A stretch of DNA of 40,050 bases, taken from Chromatiaceae bacterium. GTDB taxonomy: Bacteria; Pseudomonadota; Gammaproteobacteria; Chromatiales; Chromatiaceae. The position numbers and the translations under genes are program-made. Numbering within the stretch: the first letter of the stretch is position 1; each line of letters starts with the position of its first letter. The notes under the pieces are model-generated. The model did not search any database. It was not told where the DNA came from and worked only from the letters and a program-made list of their open reading frames with translations. The stretch covers positions 1 to 40,050 of the forward strand of contig JAJDNF010000004.1 in NCBI GenBank assembly GCA_022340805.1. The letters are read 5' to 3'. Shown here piece by piece: positions 27,450 through 35,337 of this stretch.

Positions 27450-29363
27450 TCACGCGCGCTGCGCCACCTGCTGTTCGAGCCGCTGGATCAGCTCGTCCAG
27501 CGACATCGACCCGAGATCTTCTCCGCTGCGGGTACGTACCGCCACGCTGCGGTTTTCCATCTCGCGATCACCGACTACCAGCAGATACGGCGTACGCTGC
27601 AGAGTGTGCTCGCGGATTTTAAACCCGATCTTTTCGTTTCTCAAGTCCAATTCCGCTCTAAAGCCTTTATCCAGAAGGCTTTTCACCACCTCCTGGCAGA
27701 ACCCCGCCTGGCGATCGGTGATATTCATCACCACGACCTGGACCGGGGCGAGCCACAGCGGGAAGGCACCGGCATGGTGCTCGATCAGGATGCCGATGAA
27801 ACGCTCGATCGAGCCGAGGATTGCGCGGTGCAGCATCACCGGGACCTTTTTGCTGTTGTCCTCGGCGATATAGCTCGCGCCGAGACGCTCCGGCATCGAG
27901 AAATCGAGCTGGATGGTGCCGAGCTGCCAGACCCGGTTCAGGCAGTCACGCAGCGAGAACTCGATCTTCGGCCCGTAGAACGCACCCTCGCCCGGCTGCA
28001 ACTCCCAATCCAACCCGCGGGCGTTCAGAGCATCTTCAAGTGATTTCTCAGCTTTATCCCATACTTCATCTGATCCGACTCGCTTTTCTGGCCTCGTCGA
28101 CAACTTCACAAGGACCTCGTCGAAGCCGAAGTCCTTGTACACCTCGTACAGCAGATCGGTGAACGCCAGCACCTCGGGCAGGATCTGGTCCTCGGTACAG
28201 AAGATGTGCGCGTCGTCCTGGACGAAGTTGCGCACGCGCATCAGGCCGTGCAGCGTGCCGGACGGCTCATTGCGGTGGCAGGAACCGAATTCCGCCAGGC
28301 GCAGCGGCAGGTCGCGGTAGCTCTTCAGGCCGTGGTTGTAGATCTGGATGTGCGCCGGGCAATTCATCGGCTTGATCGCGTAGACCCGGCCCTCGGTCTC
28401 GGTGACGAAGATATCGTCGCGAAACTTGTCCCAGTGGCCGGACCTCTCCCACAGCGAGCGGTCGATAACCTGCGGGGTATGCACCTCCTGGTAGCCGTGG
28501 CCGCGCAGCTTGTCGCGGATGTATTGCTGCACCGCCAGGTAGATGGTCCAGCCGCGGTTGTGCCAGAACACCATGCCGGGGGCCTCGTCCTGCGAATGAA
28601 ACAGGTCGAGCGCCTTGCCGATCTTGCGGTGATCGCGCTTCTCGGCCTCCTCGAGGCGGTGCAGGTAGTCCTTGAGCTCGTCCTTGCTGCGCCAGGCGGT
28701 GCCATAGATGCGCTGCAGCATCGGGTTGTTGGAGTCGCCGCGCCAATAGGCGCCGGCCAGCTTCATCAGCTTGAAGGCCTTGGGCAGCTTGCCGGTGCTC
28801 GGCAGGTGCGGCCCGCGGCATACGTCGAACCAGTCTCCCTGGCGGTAGATCGAGACCTCCTCGCCCTGCGGGATGATGTCCTCGATGATCTGCACCTTGT
28901 AGTCCTCGCCGATGCCGGCGAAGGCCTCCTTCGCATCCTCGCGGTCCCATACCTCGCGCTGGATCGGCAGGTCGCGGCCGACGATCTCGCGCATGCGCTC
29001 CTCGATCTTCTGCAGATCGGCCGGGCCGAACGGCTCGTCGCGCGCAAAGTCGTAATAGAAGCCGTCCTCGATCGCCGGACCGATGGTCACCTGGGTACCC
29101 GGGTAGAGTTCCTGGACCGCCTGGGCCATCACATGCGCCGCGTCATGGCGGATCAGTTCCAGCGCCTCGTCGCTCTTGCCGGTGACGATCGCCAGTTCGG
29201 CATCGCCGTCGATCGTGTACGAGGTATCGACCATGCGGCCGTCGACCTTGCCGGCGAGCGCGGCCTTGGCCAGGCCGGCACCGATGTCGGCGGCGACTGC
29301 GGCGACGGTCACTGGGTTGTCGTAGCTCCGGGTGGAGCCGTCGGGAAGGGTTACAACAGGCAT
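27450..29363 (-). CDS. thrS: Threonine-tRNA ligase
   Basis: A 637-aa class II synthetase. N-terminal TGS domain (about 1-60), editing domain with the HxxxH pair (His73, His77) and the catalytic core follow. Core motifs include [10 protein letters not shown] (zinc Cys), the motif 2 region [26 protein letters not shown] (shown in part as [15 protein letters not shown]) and motif 3 [18 protein letters not shown]. The C-terminal anticodon-binding domain starts near 540. Residues match E. coli ThrRS positions. The ATG at 29363 has GGAG 11 nt upstream. Confidence 0.98.
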   Translation of the reverse strand: MPVVTLPDGSTRSYDNPVTVAAVAADIGAGLAKAALAGKVDGRMVDTSYTIDGDAELAIVTGKSDEALELIRHDAAHVMAQAVQELYPGTQVTIGPAIEDGFYYDFARDEPFGPADLQKIEERMREIVGRDLPIQREVWDREDAKEAFAGIGEDYKVQIIEDIIPQGEEVSIYRQGDWFDVCRGPHLPSTGKLPKAFKLMKLAGAYWRGDSNNPMLQRIYGTAWRSKDELKDYLHRLEEAEKRDHRKIGKALDLFHSQDEAPGMVFWHNRGWTIYLAVQQYIRDKLRGHGYQEVHTPQVIDRSLWERSGHWDKFRDDIFVTETEGRVYAIKPMNCPAHIQIYNHGLKSYRDLPLRLAEFGSCHRNEPSGTLHGLMRVRNFVQDDAHIFCTEDQILPEVLAFTDLLYEVYKDFGFDEVLVKLSTRPEKRVGSDEVWDKAEKSLEDALNARGLDWELQPGEGAFYGPKIEFSLRDCLNRVWQLGTIQLDFSMPERLGASYIAEDNSKKVPVMLHRAILGSIERFIGILIEHHAGAFPLWLAPVQVVVMNITDRQAGFCQEVVKSLLDKGFRAELDLRNEKIGFKIREHTLQRTPYLLVVGDREMENRSVAVRTRSGEDLGSMSLDELIQRLEQQVAQRA

Positions 29364-29460
29364 GCTGCAGCATCTCCGTGTTCAGTGGTGGCCCCTACCA
29401 AAGGCCACGTGAAGAGACCGTGCATTGAAGCGGTGATCTCGGTTCTTGGTTCAGCGCGGG

Positions 29461-29466
29461 ATTATA
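29461..29466 (-). promoter_or_regulatory. Candidate -10 box of thrS
   Basis: A perfect TATAAT on the minus strand about 98 bp upstream of the thrS ATG. No good -35 lies 16-18 nt upstream (best is TGTTTC). If used, the leader would be about 90 nt. The rest of the gap to bioA (29364-29774) holds only the inverted-repeat element listed next. Confidence 0.5.
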
Positions 29467-29561
29467 TCGGTTCAATGGGAATCGAAACAGGTGGAGGCTG
29501 ATATTGGGAATGCGGGTTGGCGTGTATGCGTGCCGGGCAGCGGCGCTGAGCCGTTCTTGAT

Positions 29562-29694
29562 GCGCTCGGTGGAGCGCGCCCAGTCTCGGAGCCGCCGGGC
29601 GCAGCGCGGGGCAAGTCGTCGGCTGTCTTTTTGTCTGGTTTCTTTCTTTTGGACAAGCAAGAGTTAAGAAACGCGGGTGCGCTCCACCGAGCGC
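29562..29694. mobile_element. 133-bp MITE-like element with 16-bp terminal inverted repeats
   Basis: GCGCTCGGTGGAGCGC (29562-29577) and its exact reverse complement (29679-29694) flank 101 bp. Each arm is itself a short palindrome (GCGCTC/GAGCGC). The interior includes a T-rich stretch (CTGTCTTTTTGTCTGG) and GGACAAGCAAG, of a kind I recall in repeats scattered through proteobacterial genomes. No clear target-site duplication is seen. No transposase is encoded. Confidence 0.6.
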
Positions 29695-29774
29695 TTTCCA
29701 AAAATCAATCAGCTGCCACCGGGCACTCCAACAACACCACGGCGAATTGCGCCGCGCCTTCCCTGCCTACGCCA

Positions 29775-31100
29775 TCAAGACGAACCCGGCACGCAGCACC
29801 CATCCTCGACAACCAAGCCACCGACCACCTGGACGACCGCGCGGGTAAGCAGCGCCAGCTCATCCGCTTCGATGATGAACGGTGGCATCAGGTAGACCAG
29901 CCGGCCGAACGGCCTCACCCACACGCCCTGTTCGACAAACAGCGGCTGCACGCGTCGCACGTCGACCGGTTTCTCCAACTCCACCACGCCGATCGCGCCG
30001 AGCACCCGAACCTCGGCGACATGGGCCATCTGCGCGCAGGGTCCAAGCCCATCGCGCAGACCCTGTTCGATCGCACGCACCCGCTCCTGCCAGGGCGAAT
30101 CGAGCAGCAGGTCGATGCTGGCCAGCGCCACCGCGCAGGCCAGCGGGTTGGCCATGAAGGTCGGCCCGTGCATGAACACCCCGGGCTCACCGCGCGAGAT
30201 CGCCTCGCCGACCTTGCGCGTGGCGAGCGTCGCGGCCAGCGTCAGGTAGCCGCCGGTGAGCGCCTTGCCGACGCACAGGATGTCCGGCGCGATGCCCGCA
30301 TGCTCGCAGGCGAACAGCCGGCCGGTGCGGCCGAAGCCGGTGGCGATCTCGTCGGCGATCATCAAGACCCCGTAGCGGTCGCACAGCTCGCGCGCCCGGC
30401 GCAGGTAGTCGGGCGAGTAGAAACGCATCCCACCGGCCCCCTGTGCGACCGGCTCGAGGATCAGCGCGGCGATCCGCTCGGCGTGTTCCGCCAGTACACC
30501 CTCCAGCGCCTCGATGTCACCCGGGTCGGCAACGCCGTCGACACCGGCCTGCGGCGCCGGCACGAACCACTGCCGCGGCAGCACCTCGTTGAACAGGGTG
30601 TGCATCCCGGTGACCGGGTCGCACACCGACATCGCGTGCAGCGTGTCGCCGTGATAGCCGCTGCGCAGCGCAACGAAGCGGCGCTTGTCCGGCTTGCCCA
30701 GGCTGTACCAGTGCTGGATCGCCATCTTAAGCGCGACCTCGACCGCGACCGAGCCAGAGTCGGCGAAGAACACCAGCTCCAGACCCGGCGGCGTGATCTC
30801 GACCAGTCGGCGCGCCAGGCGCGCGGCGGGCGGATGGGTAATGCCGCCGAACATCACGTGGGCCATGTCCGCCAACTGTTCCTCGATCGCCGCGTTCAGC
30901 GCCGGGTGGTTGTAGCCGTGGATTACGCACCACCATGAGGCCATGCCGTCGATCAAGGTCCTGCCGTCGGCCAGGCGCAGGCGTACACCCTGCGCCGCGA
31001 CCACTGCAAACACCGGCAGGTCGGCATCGATGGCGCTGTACGGATGCCAGATGTGCGAGCGGTCCGTGTCGAGCAGGTCCTGTTGGTTCATTTCGCGCAT
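29775..31100 (-). CDS. bioA: Adenosylmethionine-8-amino-7-oxononanoate aminotransferase (BioA)
   Basis: A 441-aa PLP enzyme of biotin synthesis that transfers the amino group of S-adenosylmethionine to KAPA, forming DAPA. Evidence: DRSHIWHPYSAI near the N-terminus, MASWWCVIHGYNHP, the SGSVAVEVALKMA cofactor-phosphate loop, YHGDT, the DEIATGFGRTG motif with the PLP-pairing Asp, and VGKALTGGYL with the catalytic Lys. HGPTFMANPLACA completes the set. The start is ATG 31100 or ATG 31091 (MNQQDLL); neither has a strong ribosome site. No other bio gene is in the window, so the locus is split. Confidence 0.95.
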   Translation of the reverse strand: MREMNQQDLLDTDRSHIWHPYSAIDADLPVFAVVAAQGVRLRLADGRTLIDGMASWWCVIHGYNHPALNAAIEEQLADMAHVMFGGITHPPAARLARRLVEITPPGLELVFFADSGSVAVEVALKMAIQHWYSLGKPDKRRFVALRSGYHGDTLHAMSVCDPVTGMHTLFNEVLPRQWFVPAPQAGVDGVADPGDIEALEGVLAEHAERIAALILEPVAQGAGGMRFYSPDYLRRARELCDRYGVLMIADEIATGFGRTGRLFACEHAGIAPDILCVGKALTGGYLTLAATLATRKVGEAISRGEPGVFMHGPTFMANPLACAVALASIDLLLDSPWQERVRAIEQGLRDGLGPCAQMAHVAEVRVLGAIGVVELEKPVDVRRVQPLFVEQGVWVRPFGRLVYLMPPFIIEADELALLTRAVVQVVGGLVVEDGCCVPGSS

Positions 31101-31412
31101 GCGCAGCTCGGGGCTCCGTTGATCTGGGTTAAGTGACGCATCCTGCGCGGACGGCCCAATCTGCGCTAATCTTCGTGCAACCGCCGCGGGGTCGCAATGC
31201 AGGATCCGACCGACCTGACGCCAGCGGCACGAACCTTGCGTCGTGCTTTGCAGATATCGATTCATCCAGACCGGCCGAATCGTGCAAGGGATCGGGTTCA
31301 CGAGCTCATGTTTCACAGTAGTGTCTGCAAAAACACGTTAGGCTGCGCGTTCCCGCCTGGGTCCGCGCCCGCATTCCATCGACCCGGGCACTGACAAGCC
31401 GCGCCACTGAAG
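31101..31412. other. Divergent gap between bioA and the Mrp-complex I operon
   Basis: The 312-bp region must carry promoters for both directions. Near the operon start, CCTGGGTC (31356-31363) pairs with GACCCGGG (31381-31388), with one G-T pair, around a 17-nt loop; no T-run follows. I see no convincing -35/-10 pair and no coding feature. Confidence 0.3.
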
Positions 31413-31916
31413 ATGTACCAACAACTGCAGCAGTTCACTTTTTCATTCGTTTTCGCCTTCGTATTCTGGCTGTTACTGGTCGGCTCGCTGGACCGTCAGG
31501 AACTGGTCGCGGGGCTGCTGGTGGCCGCTGCGGCGGGCGCGCTGACCATCGGCCGCCGGCCGGTACTGGCCGGTTTCAGGCTGACGCCGACCGCACCGCT
31601 GAGCTTGCTCGGCTATCTGGGGTCCCTGCTGGTCGCACTGCTACGCGCCAATATCGACATGGCGCGCCGGGTCCTCTCGCCGTCGCTGCCCATCCGCCCC
31701 GCATTGGTGCAGGTAAAGACCTCGCTGCGCTCGGATCTGGGGCGTCTGGTGCTCGCCAACAGCATCACGCTGACCCCCGGCACGCTGAGCGTGGACGTGG
31801 ACGACGACACCCTGCTGGTCCACTGGATCGATTGCCCACCCGGCACGGACATGGCCGCAGCCACCCAGACCATCGCCGGCGACTTCGAACGCCACCTGCG
31901 GGGGTTTCTGCAATGA
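31413..31916 (+). CDS. mrpE: Na+/H+ antiporter subunit E (MrpE/MnhE/MbhA-like)
   Basis: First gene of the plus-strand operon, 167 aa. Two N-terminal membrane segments (about 8-28 and 30-50, then one near 64-84) are followed by a cytoplasmic domain with the PF01899 signature VLANSITLTPGTLSVDV. In Mrp antiporters and in Mbh/Mbs complexes, this subunit belongs to the cation-translocating module. The start ATG has only a poor ribosome site (GAAG). The stop overlaps mrpF as ATGA. Confidence 0.92.
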   Translation: MYQQLQQFTFSFVFAFVFWLLLVGSLDRQELVAGLLVAAAAGALTIGRRPVLAGFRLTPTAPLSLLGYLGSLLVALLRANIDMARRVLSPSLPIRPALVQVKTSLRSDLGRLVLANSITLTPGTLSVDVDDDTLLVHWIDCPPGTDMAAATQTIAGDFERHLRGFLQ

Positions 31917-32179
31917 ACATGGGTACCGTTGACCTGATCGTACTGGCCCTGCTCGGCGCCGCCAGTGCGCTGGCGCTGCTGCGACTGTGGATCGGCCCGC
32001 GCAGTCCGGACCGCATCGTCGCGACCGACACGCTCGCGGTCATCGCCACCGCGATGATCGTGTTTCTGGCGCTGCTGTTCGACTCGCCGCTGTACCTCGA
32101 CGTGGCCCTGCTGTACGGCGTGCTCGCGTTCGTCGGCGTGATCGCGCTGGCGCGCGCCATCGAGGGGAACCGCACATGA
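31913..32179 (+). CDS. mrpF: Na+/H+ antiporter subunit F (MrpF/MnhF/MbhB-like)
   Basis: An 88-aa membrane protein with three helices. The PF04066 signature is seen in RLWIGPRSPDRIVATDTL, and the third helix follows LYLDVALLYGVLAFVG. The start at 31913 is chosen because ATG overlaps the mrpE stop and matches family length. Overlaps mrpG by 4 nt. Small subunit of the antiporter module. Confidence 0.93.
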   Translation: MNMGTVDLIVLALLGAASALALLRLWIGPRSPDRIVATDTLAVIATAMIVFLALLFDSPLYLDVALLYGVLAFVGVIALARAIEGNRT

Positions 32180-32475
32180 CGCTGATCGCGGATGCCTTTC
32201 TGATACTGGGTGCGCTGTTCTGCTTTCTCGGCGCGCTCGGCGTGGTGCGCATGCCGGACGTCTACAACCGCATACAGGCCGGCACCAAGGCGGTCACGCT
32301 CGGATCGCTGGCGTTGCTGCTGGGGGTCGGTCTACACCACCCGGACTGGTGGCCGAAGCTGCTCGCGGTCGGGCTGTTCATCCTGCTGACCAACCCGATC
32401 GGCTCATCGACGCTGGCGCGCGCCTTTTACAACGCCGGCGTGCCGGTGTGGAACAAACGGAGGCCGGGGCCATGA
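32176..32475 (+). CDS. mrpG: Na+/H+ antiporter subunit G (MrpG/MnhG/MbhC-like)
   Basis: A 99-aa, three-helix protein with the PF03334 pattern: FCFLGALGVVRMPDVYNRIQAGTKA and FILLTNPIGSSTLARAFY (both family hallmarks; first quoted in part in other databases as 'RMPDxYxRxHA'). Here His is replaced by Gln (RIQAGTK). Overlaps both neighbours by 4 nt. Confidence 0.93.
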   Translation: MTLIADAFLILGALFCFLGALGVVRMPDVYNRIQAGTKAVTLGSLALLLGVGLHHPDWWPKLLAVGLFILLTNPIGSSTLARAFYNAGVPVWNKRRPGP

Positions 32476-32744
32476 TCTGGATTGCCGTGATGCTGGTCGT
32501 GCTGACCCTCGCTGCCGCGCTCGCGGTGCTGCTGCTGGAGAATCTGCTCGCCGCGGTGGCCGCGGCCTCGGTGGTCTCGCTGGGTGTGGCGGTGATGTTC
32601 GTGATCCTGCAGGCGCCCGACGTGGCGATGACCGAGGCCGTGGTCGGTGCCGGCCTGAGCGGACTGATCCTCGCCCTCGCCCTGCGCCGGCTCGGGCAGG
32701 CGACCCTGGACATCGACGCCAACGAGGCGGAGCACGATGCGTAA
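32472..32744 (+). CDS. MbhD-like subunit (DUF4040; MrpA C-terminal piece)
   Basis: A 90-aa, three-helix protein. The stretch LLENLLAAVAAASVVSLGVA then LQAPDVAMTEAVVGAGLSGL is the MbhD/DUF4040 signature. This segment is the C-terminal part of MrpA in ordinary Mrp antiporters; here it stands alone, as in archaeal Mbh, Mbx/Mbs and related complexes. Overlaps mrpG by 4 nt and the next gene by 8 nt. Confidence 0.85.
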   Translation: MIWIAVMLVVLTLAAALAVLLLENLLAAVAAASVVSLGVAVMFVILQAPDVAMTEAVVGAGLSGLILALALRRLGQATLDIDANEAEHDA

Positions 32745-33420
32745 CATCGCCACGCTGCTGCTGCTCGGTGGGCTGAGCTTCCTGCTGCTGGTCATCACCG
32801 GCGGCCTGCTGTTCGGCAACCCGCCGATGCTGATCGGCCAGGGCATACAACAGGCCGCCCCTACTGAGGTCGGTGCGGCCAATATCGTCACCGCGGTGGT
32901 GCTCGGGTATCGCGGCCTGGACACGCTGGGCGAGTTGTCGATCCTGTTTGCCGCCGCAACCGCCGGCGGGCTGGTGCTGGGCAGCACGCGCGGTCGCAGC
33001 GGCAGGCCGGGCGGCTTCATATTGCGCACCGGGGTCGACCTGCTGTTCCCGCTGATGCTGGTCGCCGGCCTGTACGTGGTCATGCATGGCCATCTGACGC
33101 CCGGCGGCGGCTTCCAGGGCGGCGTGATTCTGGCCGCGGCCTTCTTCCTGCCGCTGCTCGCGCGACCGCAGGAATCACTCGATCACACCTGGCTGTCGGT
33201 CATCGAGGCGCTGGCGGGCAGCGCGTTCATCGCGCTCGGGCTGGCCGCGCTGTTCGAGGGCCGTGCATTTCTGACCCCACTGTTCGACCACGGCGTGCTC
33301 GGCGCACTGGTATCGAGCGGCAGCCTGCCGCTGCTCTACCTCGCGGTCGGCCTCAAGGTCGGCGCCGAGCTGGCCAGCCTGCTGGTGCGCCTGTCCGCCG
33401 ACGACGAGGGCGCATCGTGA
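32737..33420 (+). CDS. Fused MbhE-like and MrpB/MnhB (MbhF-like) subunit
   Basis: A 227-aa membrane protein. The N-terminal half (about 1-85) matches MbhE, with TEVGAANIVTAVVLGYRGLD and GELSILFAAA (a conserved NxVTAVLxxYRGxDTLGE element also found at the MrpA C-terminus). The second half (from about 95) is the MnhB domain (PF04039), with HGHLTPGGGFQGGVILAAAF. The two domains are separate genes in P. furiosus Mbh and joined here. Overlaps its neighbours by 8 and 4 nt. Confidence 0.87.
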   Translation: MRNIATLLLLGGLSFLLLVITGGLLFGNPPMLIGQGIQQAAPTEVGAANIVTAVVLGYRGLDTLGELSILFAAATAGGLVLGSTRGRSGRPGGFILRTGVDLLFPLMLVAGLYVVMHGHLTPGGGFQGGVILAAAFFLPLLARPQESLDHTWLSVIEALAGSAFIALGLAALFEGRAFLTPLFDHGVLGALVSSGSLPLLYLAVGLKVGAELASLLVRLSADDEGAS

Positions 33421-33887
33421 ATTGGGCGATCGGACTGGTCATGTTCGTCGGTGCCGTGGGGCTGAGCGTGATCGGCATCGCCGGCATGCTGATGTCCAAT
33501 CACCTGTTCCGCATGGTGCTGGCGTTGGCGGTCGCCGAGGCCGGCGCCAACCTGTTGCTGATCCTGGCCGGCTATCGCTGGGATGCAGCGGCGCCGATCC
33601 TGCTGCCCGGCCACAGCACCCAGGCGATGGTCGACCCGGTGCCGCAGGCGATGGTCCTGACCGCGATCGTGATCGGGGTCGGCGTACAGGCGCTGGCCCT
33701 GAGCCTGGTGATCCGTGTCCGTCAGCACTATGCGACGCTGGACATGCGGGTCGCCCGCCAGCGCATGCAGGACGCGCTCGATCAGGCCGCCGGCGTCGTC
33801 CCGCCGCGCAGCCAGGAAGGCCCGGCCGGCGAGCGCCCGTTGCCGGCCCCGACCCGGACCATAGAGGCGGGAGGTCCACATGACTGA
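33417..33887 (+). CDS. mrpC: MrpC/NuoK-like subunit
   Basis: A 156-aa protein with three membrane helices typical of MrpC/MnhC/MbhG and NuoK: GLVMFVGAVGLSVIGIAGM, NHLFRMVLALAVAEAGANLL (with the conserved Glu in helix 2) and DPVPQAMVLTAIVIGVGVQA. The DPxPQAxVLTAIVI motif is specific to MrpC over NuoK. A charged C-terminal tail of about 50 residues follows. GTG start overlapping the previous stop as GTGA; overlaps the next gene by 8 nt. Confidence 0.92.
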   Translation: MNWAIGLVMFVGAVGLSVIGIAGMLMSNHLFRMVLALAVAEAGANLLLILAGYRWDAAAPILLPGHSTQAMVDPVPQAMVLTAIVIGVGVQALALSLVIRVRQHYATLDMRVARQRMQDALDQAAGVVPPRSQEGPAGERPLPAPTRTIEAGGPHD

Positions 33888-35337
33888 TGTCACGCTCGCC
33901 GTGGTGCTGCCGCTGCTCGGCGCCTTCCTGCTGCCGCTGACCGCGCACCGCGGCCTGCACTGGCTCGGCATGCTGCTCGGCCCGGCGCTGCTGGCACTCG
34001 CCGCGCTGCTGCTGTTTGCGACCTGGACCGCGTTCGAGTCCCCCTACGCGATTGCGCTCGGCGGTTTCGCACCACCCCTGGGGATCACCTTCTACGTCGA
34101 CCTGCTTGGCCTGCTGTTCGCGCTGGCCGTGCCACTGACCAGCCTGCTGCTGTGGCCGGGCGGCAGCGACGAGGCGGCCATCCGGCAACAGTCGCTGACC
34201 CTGCTGCTGGCCGCCGCGCTGACCGGGATGGCCCTTTCCGGCGACCTGTTCAACCTGTACGTGTTCTACGAACTGGCCGCGGTCGCCTCATATGGGCTGG
34301 CTGCCAGCAGCGCGACCGGGCCGGCCTTCGTTGCCGCGTTCCGCTTCCTGCTGATCAGCGCGCTGGGCTCGGTCGTCACGCTGCTCGGCATCGCGCTGAT
34401 CTATTTCAAGACCGGCACCCTGAACCTGGCCCACCTCGCCACGCTGAGCGAGCGGCTGGCCGATCCGCAGGGCCTGGCCGCATTTGCGATGCTGCTGATC
34501 GGGTTCGGCGTGAAGGCCGAACTGTTCCCGGTCAATGCCTGGGTCCCGGAGGTCTACGCGGCCACCGGCAAGCGGGTCGCGGCACTGCTCGCCGGCCTGG
34601 CCTCCAAGCTCGCCGTGCTCGCGGTAGTGCGTATCCTGCTGCTGGTCTTCCCGCACGACGAGGCGCGCCAGTTGCTGTTGCTGCTCGGTACCCTCGGCGT
34701 GCTGAGCGGTGAACTGGCCGCCTGGCAGGCGCGCGACGTGACGCGCATGCTGGCCTGGTCGTCTATCGGGCAGCTTGGCGTGGTCCTGGTGGCGTTTTCG
34801 CTGCCCGGCAAGGCGGGCCTGATCGCCGGCGTGACCGTCGCGATGCATCACCTGGTGGTGAAGTCGGCGCTGTTCCTGCTCGCCGACCGCTGGGGCGGCG
34901 CGGTCGATCGACTCAAGGGTGCCGCGACGGCATCCCCGCTGGGCGCCGCACTGTTCGTACTGTTCGCGCTGTCGCTGCTCGGATTGCCGCCGCTCCCCGG
35001 CTTCTGGTCCAAGTACCTGGTACTGAGCGGACTCGCCGAGGCCGGTTCCGGCATGCAGCATCTCGCGCTCGGCGTCATCCTGCTCGGCACGGTGATCGAG
35101 GGCGGCTACCTGCTGCGCATCATCACCCGGCTGTATGCGGCGCCGGAACGCGACATTGTACCGCCGGCACACCGCTTTCCCAATCTGTTCGCCAGCGGCC
35201 TGTTGGCGCTGCTGCTGGTCGCCGGCGCGATTCTTATCGACCCGCTATGGCAGGGACTGAACACGCTGGCGGCATCTGCGACAGATACCCAGGTGTATGT
35301 GCAGACCGTGCTGGGCGGCAAGGGGATTACGCGATGA
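33880..35337 (+). CDS. mrpD: MrpD-like proton/cation-translocating subunit (NuoN/NuoM family)
   Basis: A 485-aa, about 14-helix antiporter-like protein. Key pump residues are recognisable: Glu in helix 5 (NLYVFYELAAVASYGL) and Lys in helix 7 (GFGVKAELFPVNAWVPEVYA). The second half includes MLAWSSIGQLGVVLVAF, HHLVVKSALFLLA and LPPLPGFWSKYLV. In Mbh/Mbs this is subunit H, which contacts the MrpC-like subunit. The ATG at 33880 and overlap with mrpC fit the operon's pattern; the stop overlaps the next start as ATGA. Confidence 0.9.
   Translation: MTDVTLAVVLPLLGAFLLPLTAHRGLHWLGMLLGPALLALAALLLFATWTAFESPYAIALGGFAPPLGITFYVDLLGLLFALAVPLTSLLLWPGGSDEAAIRQQSLTLLLAAALTGMALSGDLFNLYVFYELAAVASYGLAASSATGPAFVAAFRFLLISALGSVVTLLGIALIYFKTGTLNLAHLATLSERLADPQGLAAFAMLLIGFGVKAELFPVNAWVPEVYAATGKRVAALLAGLASKLAVLAVVRILLLVFPHDEARQLLLLLGTLGVLSGELAAWQARDVTRMLAWSSIGQLGVVLVAFSLPGKAGLIAGVTVAMHHLVVKSALFLLADRWGGAVDRLKGAATASPLGAALFVLFALSLLGLPPLPGFWSKYLVLSGLAEAGSGMQHLALGVILLGTVIEGGYLLRIITRLYAAPERDIVPPAHRFPNLFASGLLALLLVAGAILIDPLWQGLNTLAASATDTQVYVQTVLGGKGITR

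Noticed and set aside
29631..30938. Long plus-strand frame opposite bioA
   Set aside because: Antisense shadow; the minus strand encodes a full BioA with all catalytic motifs.
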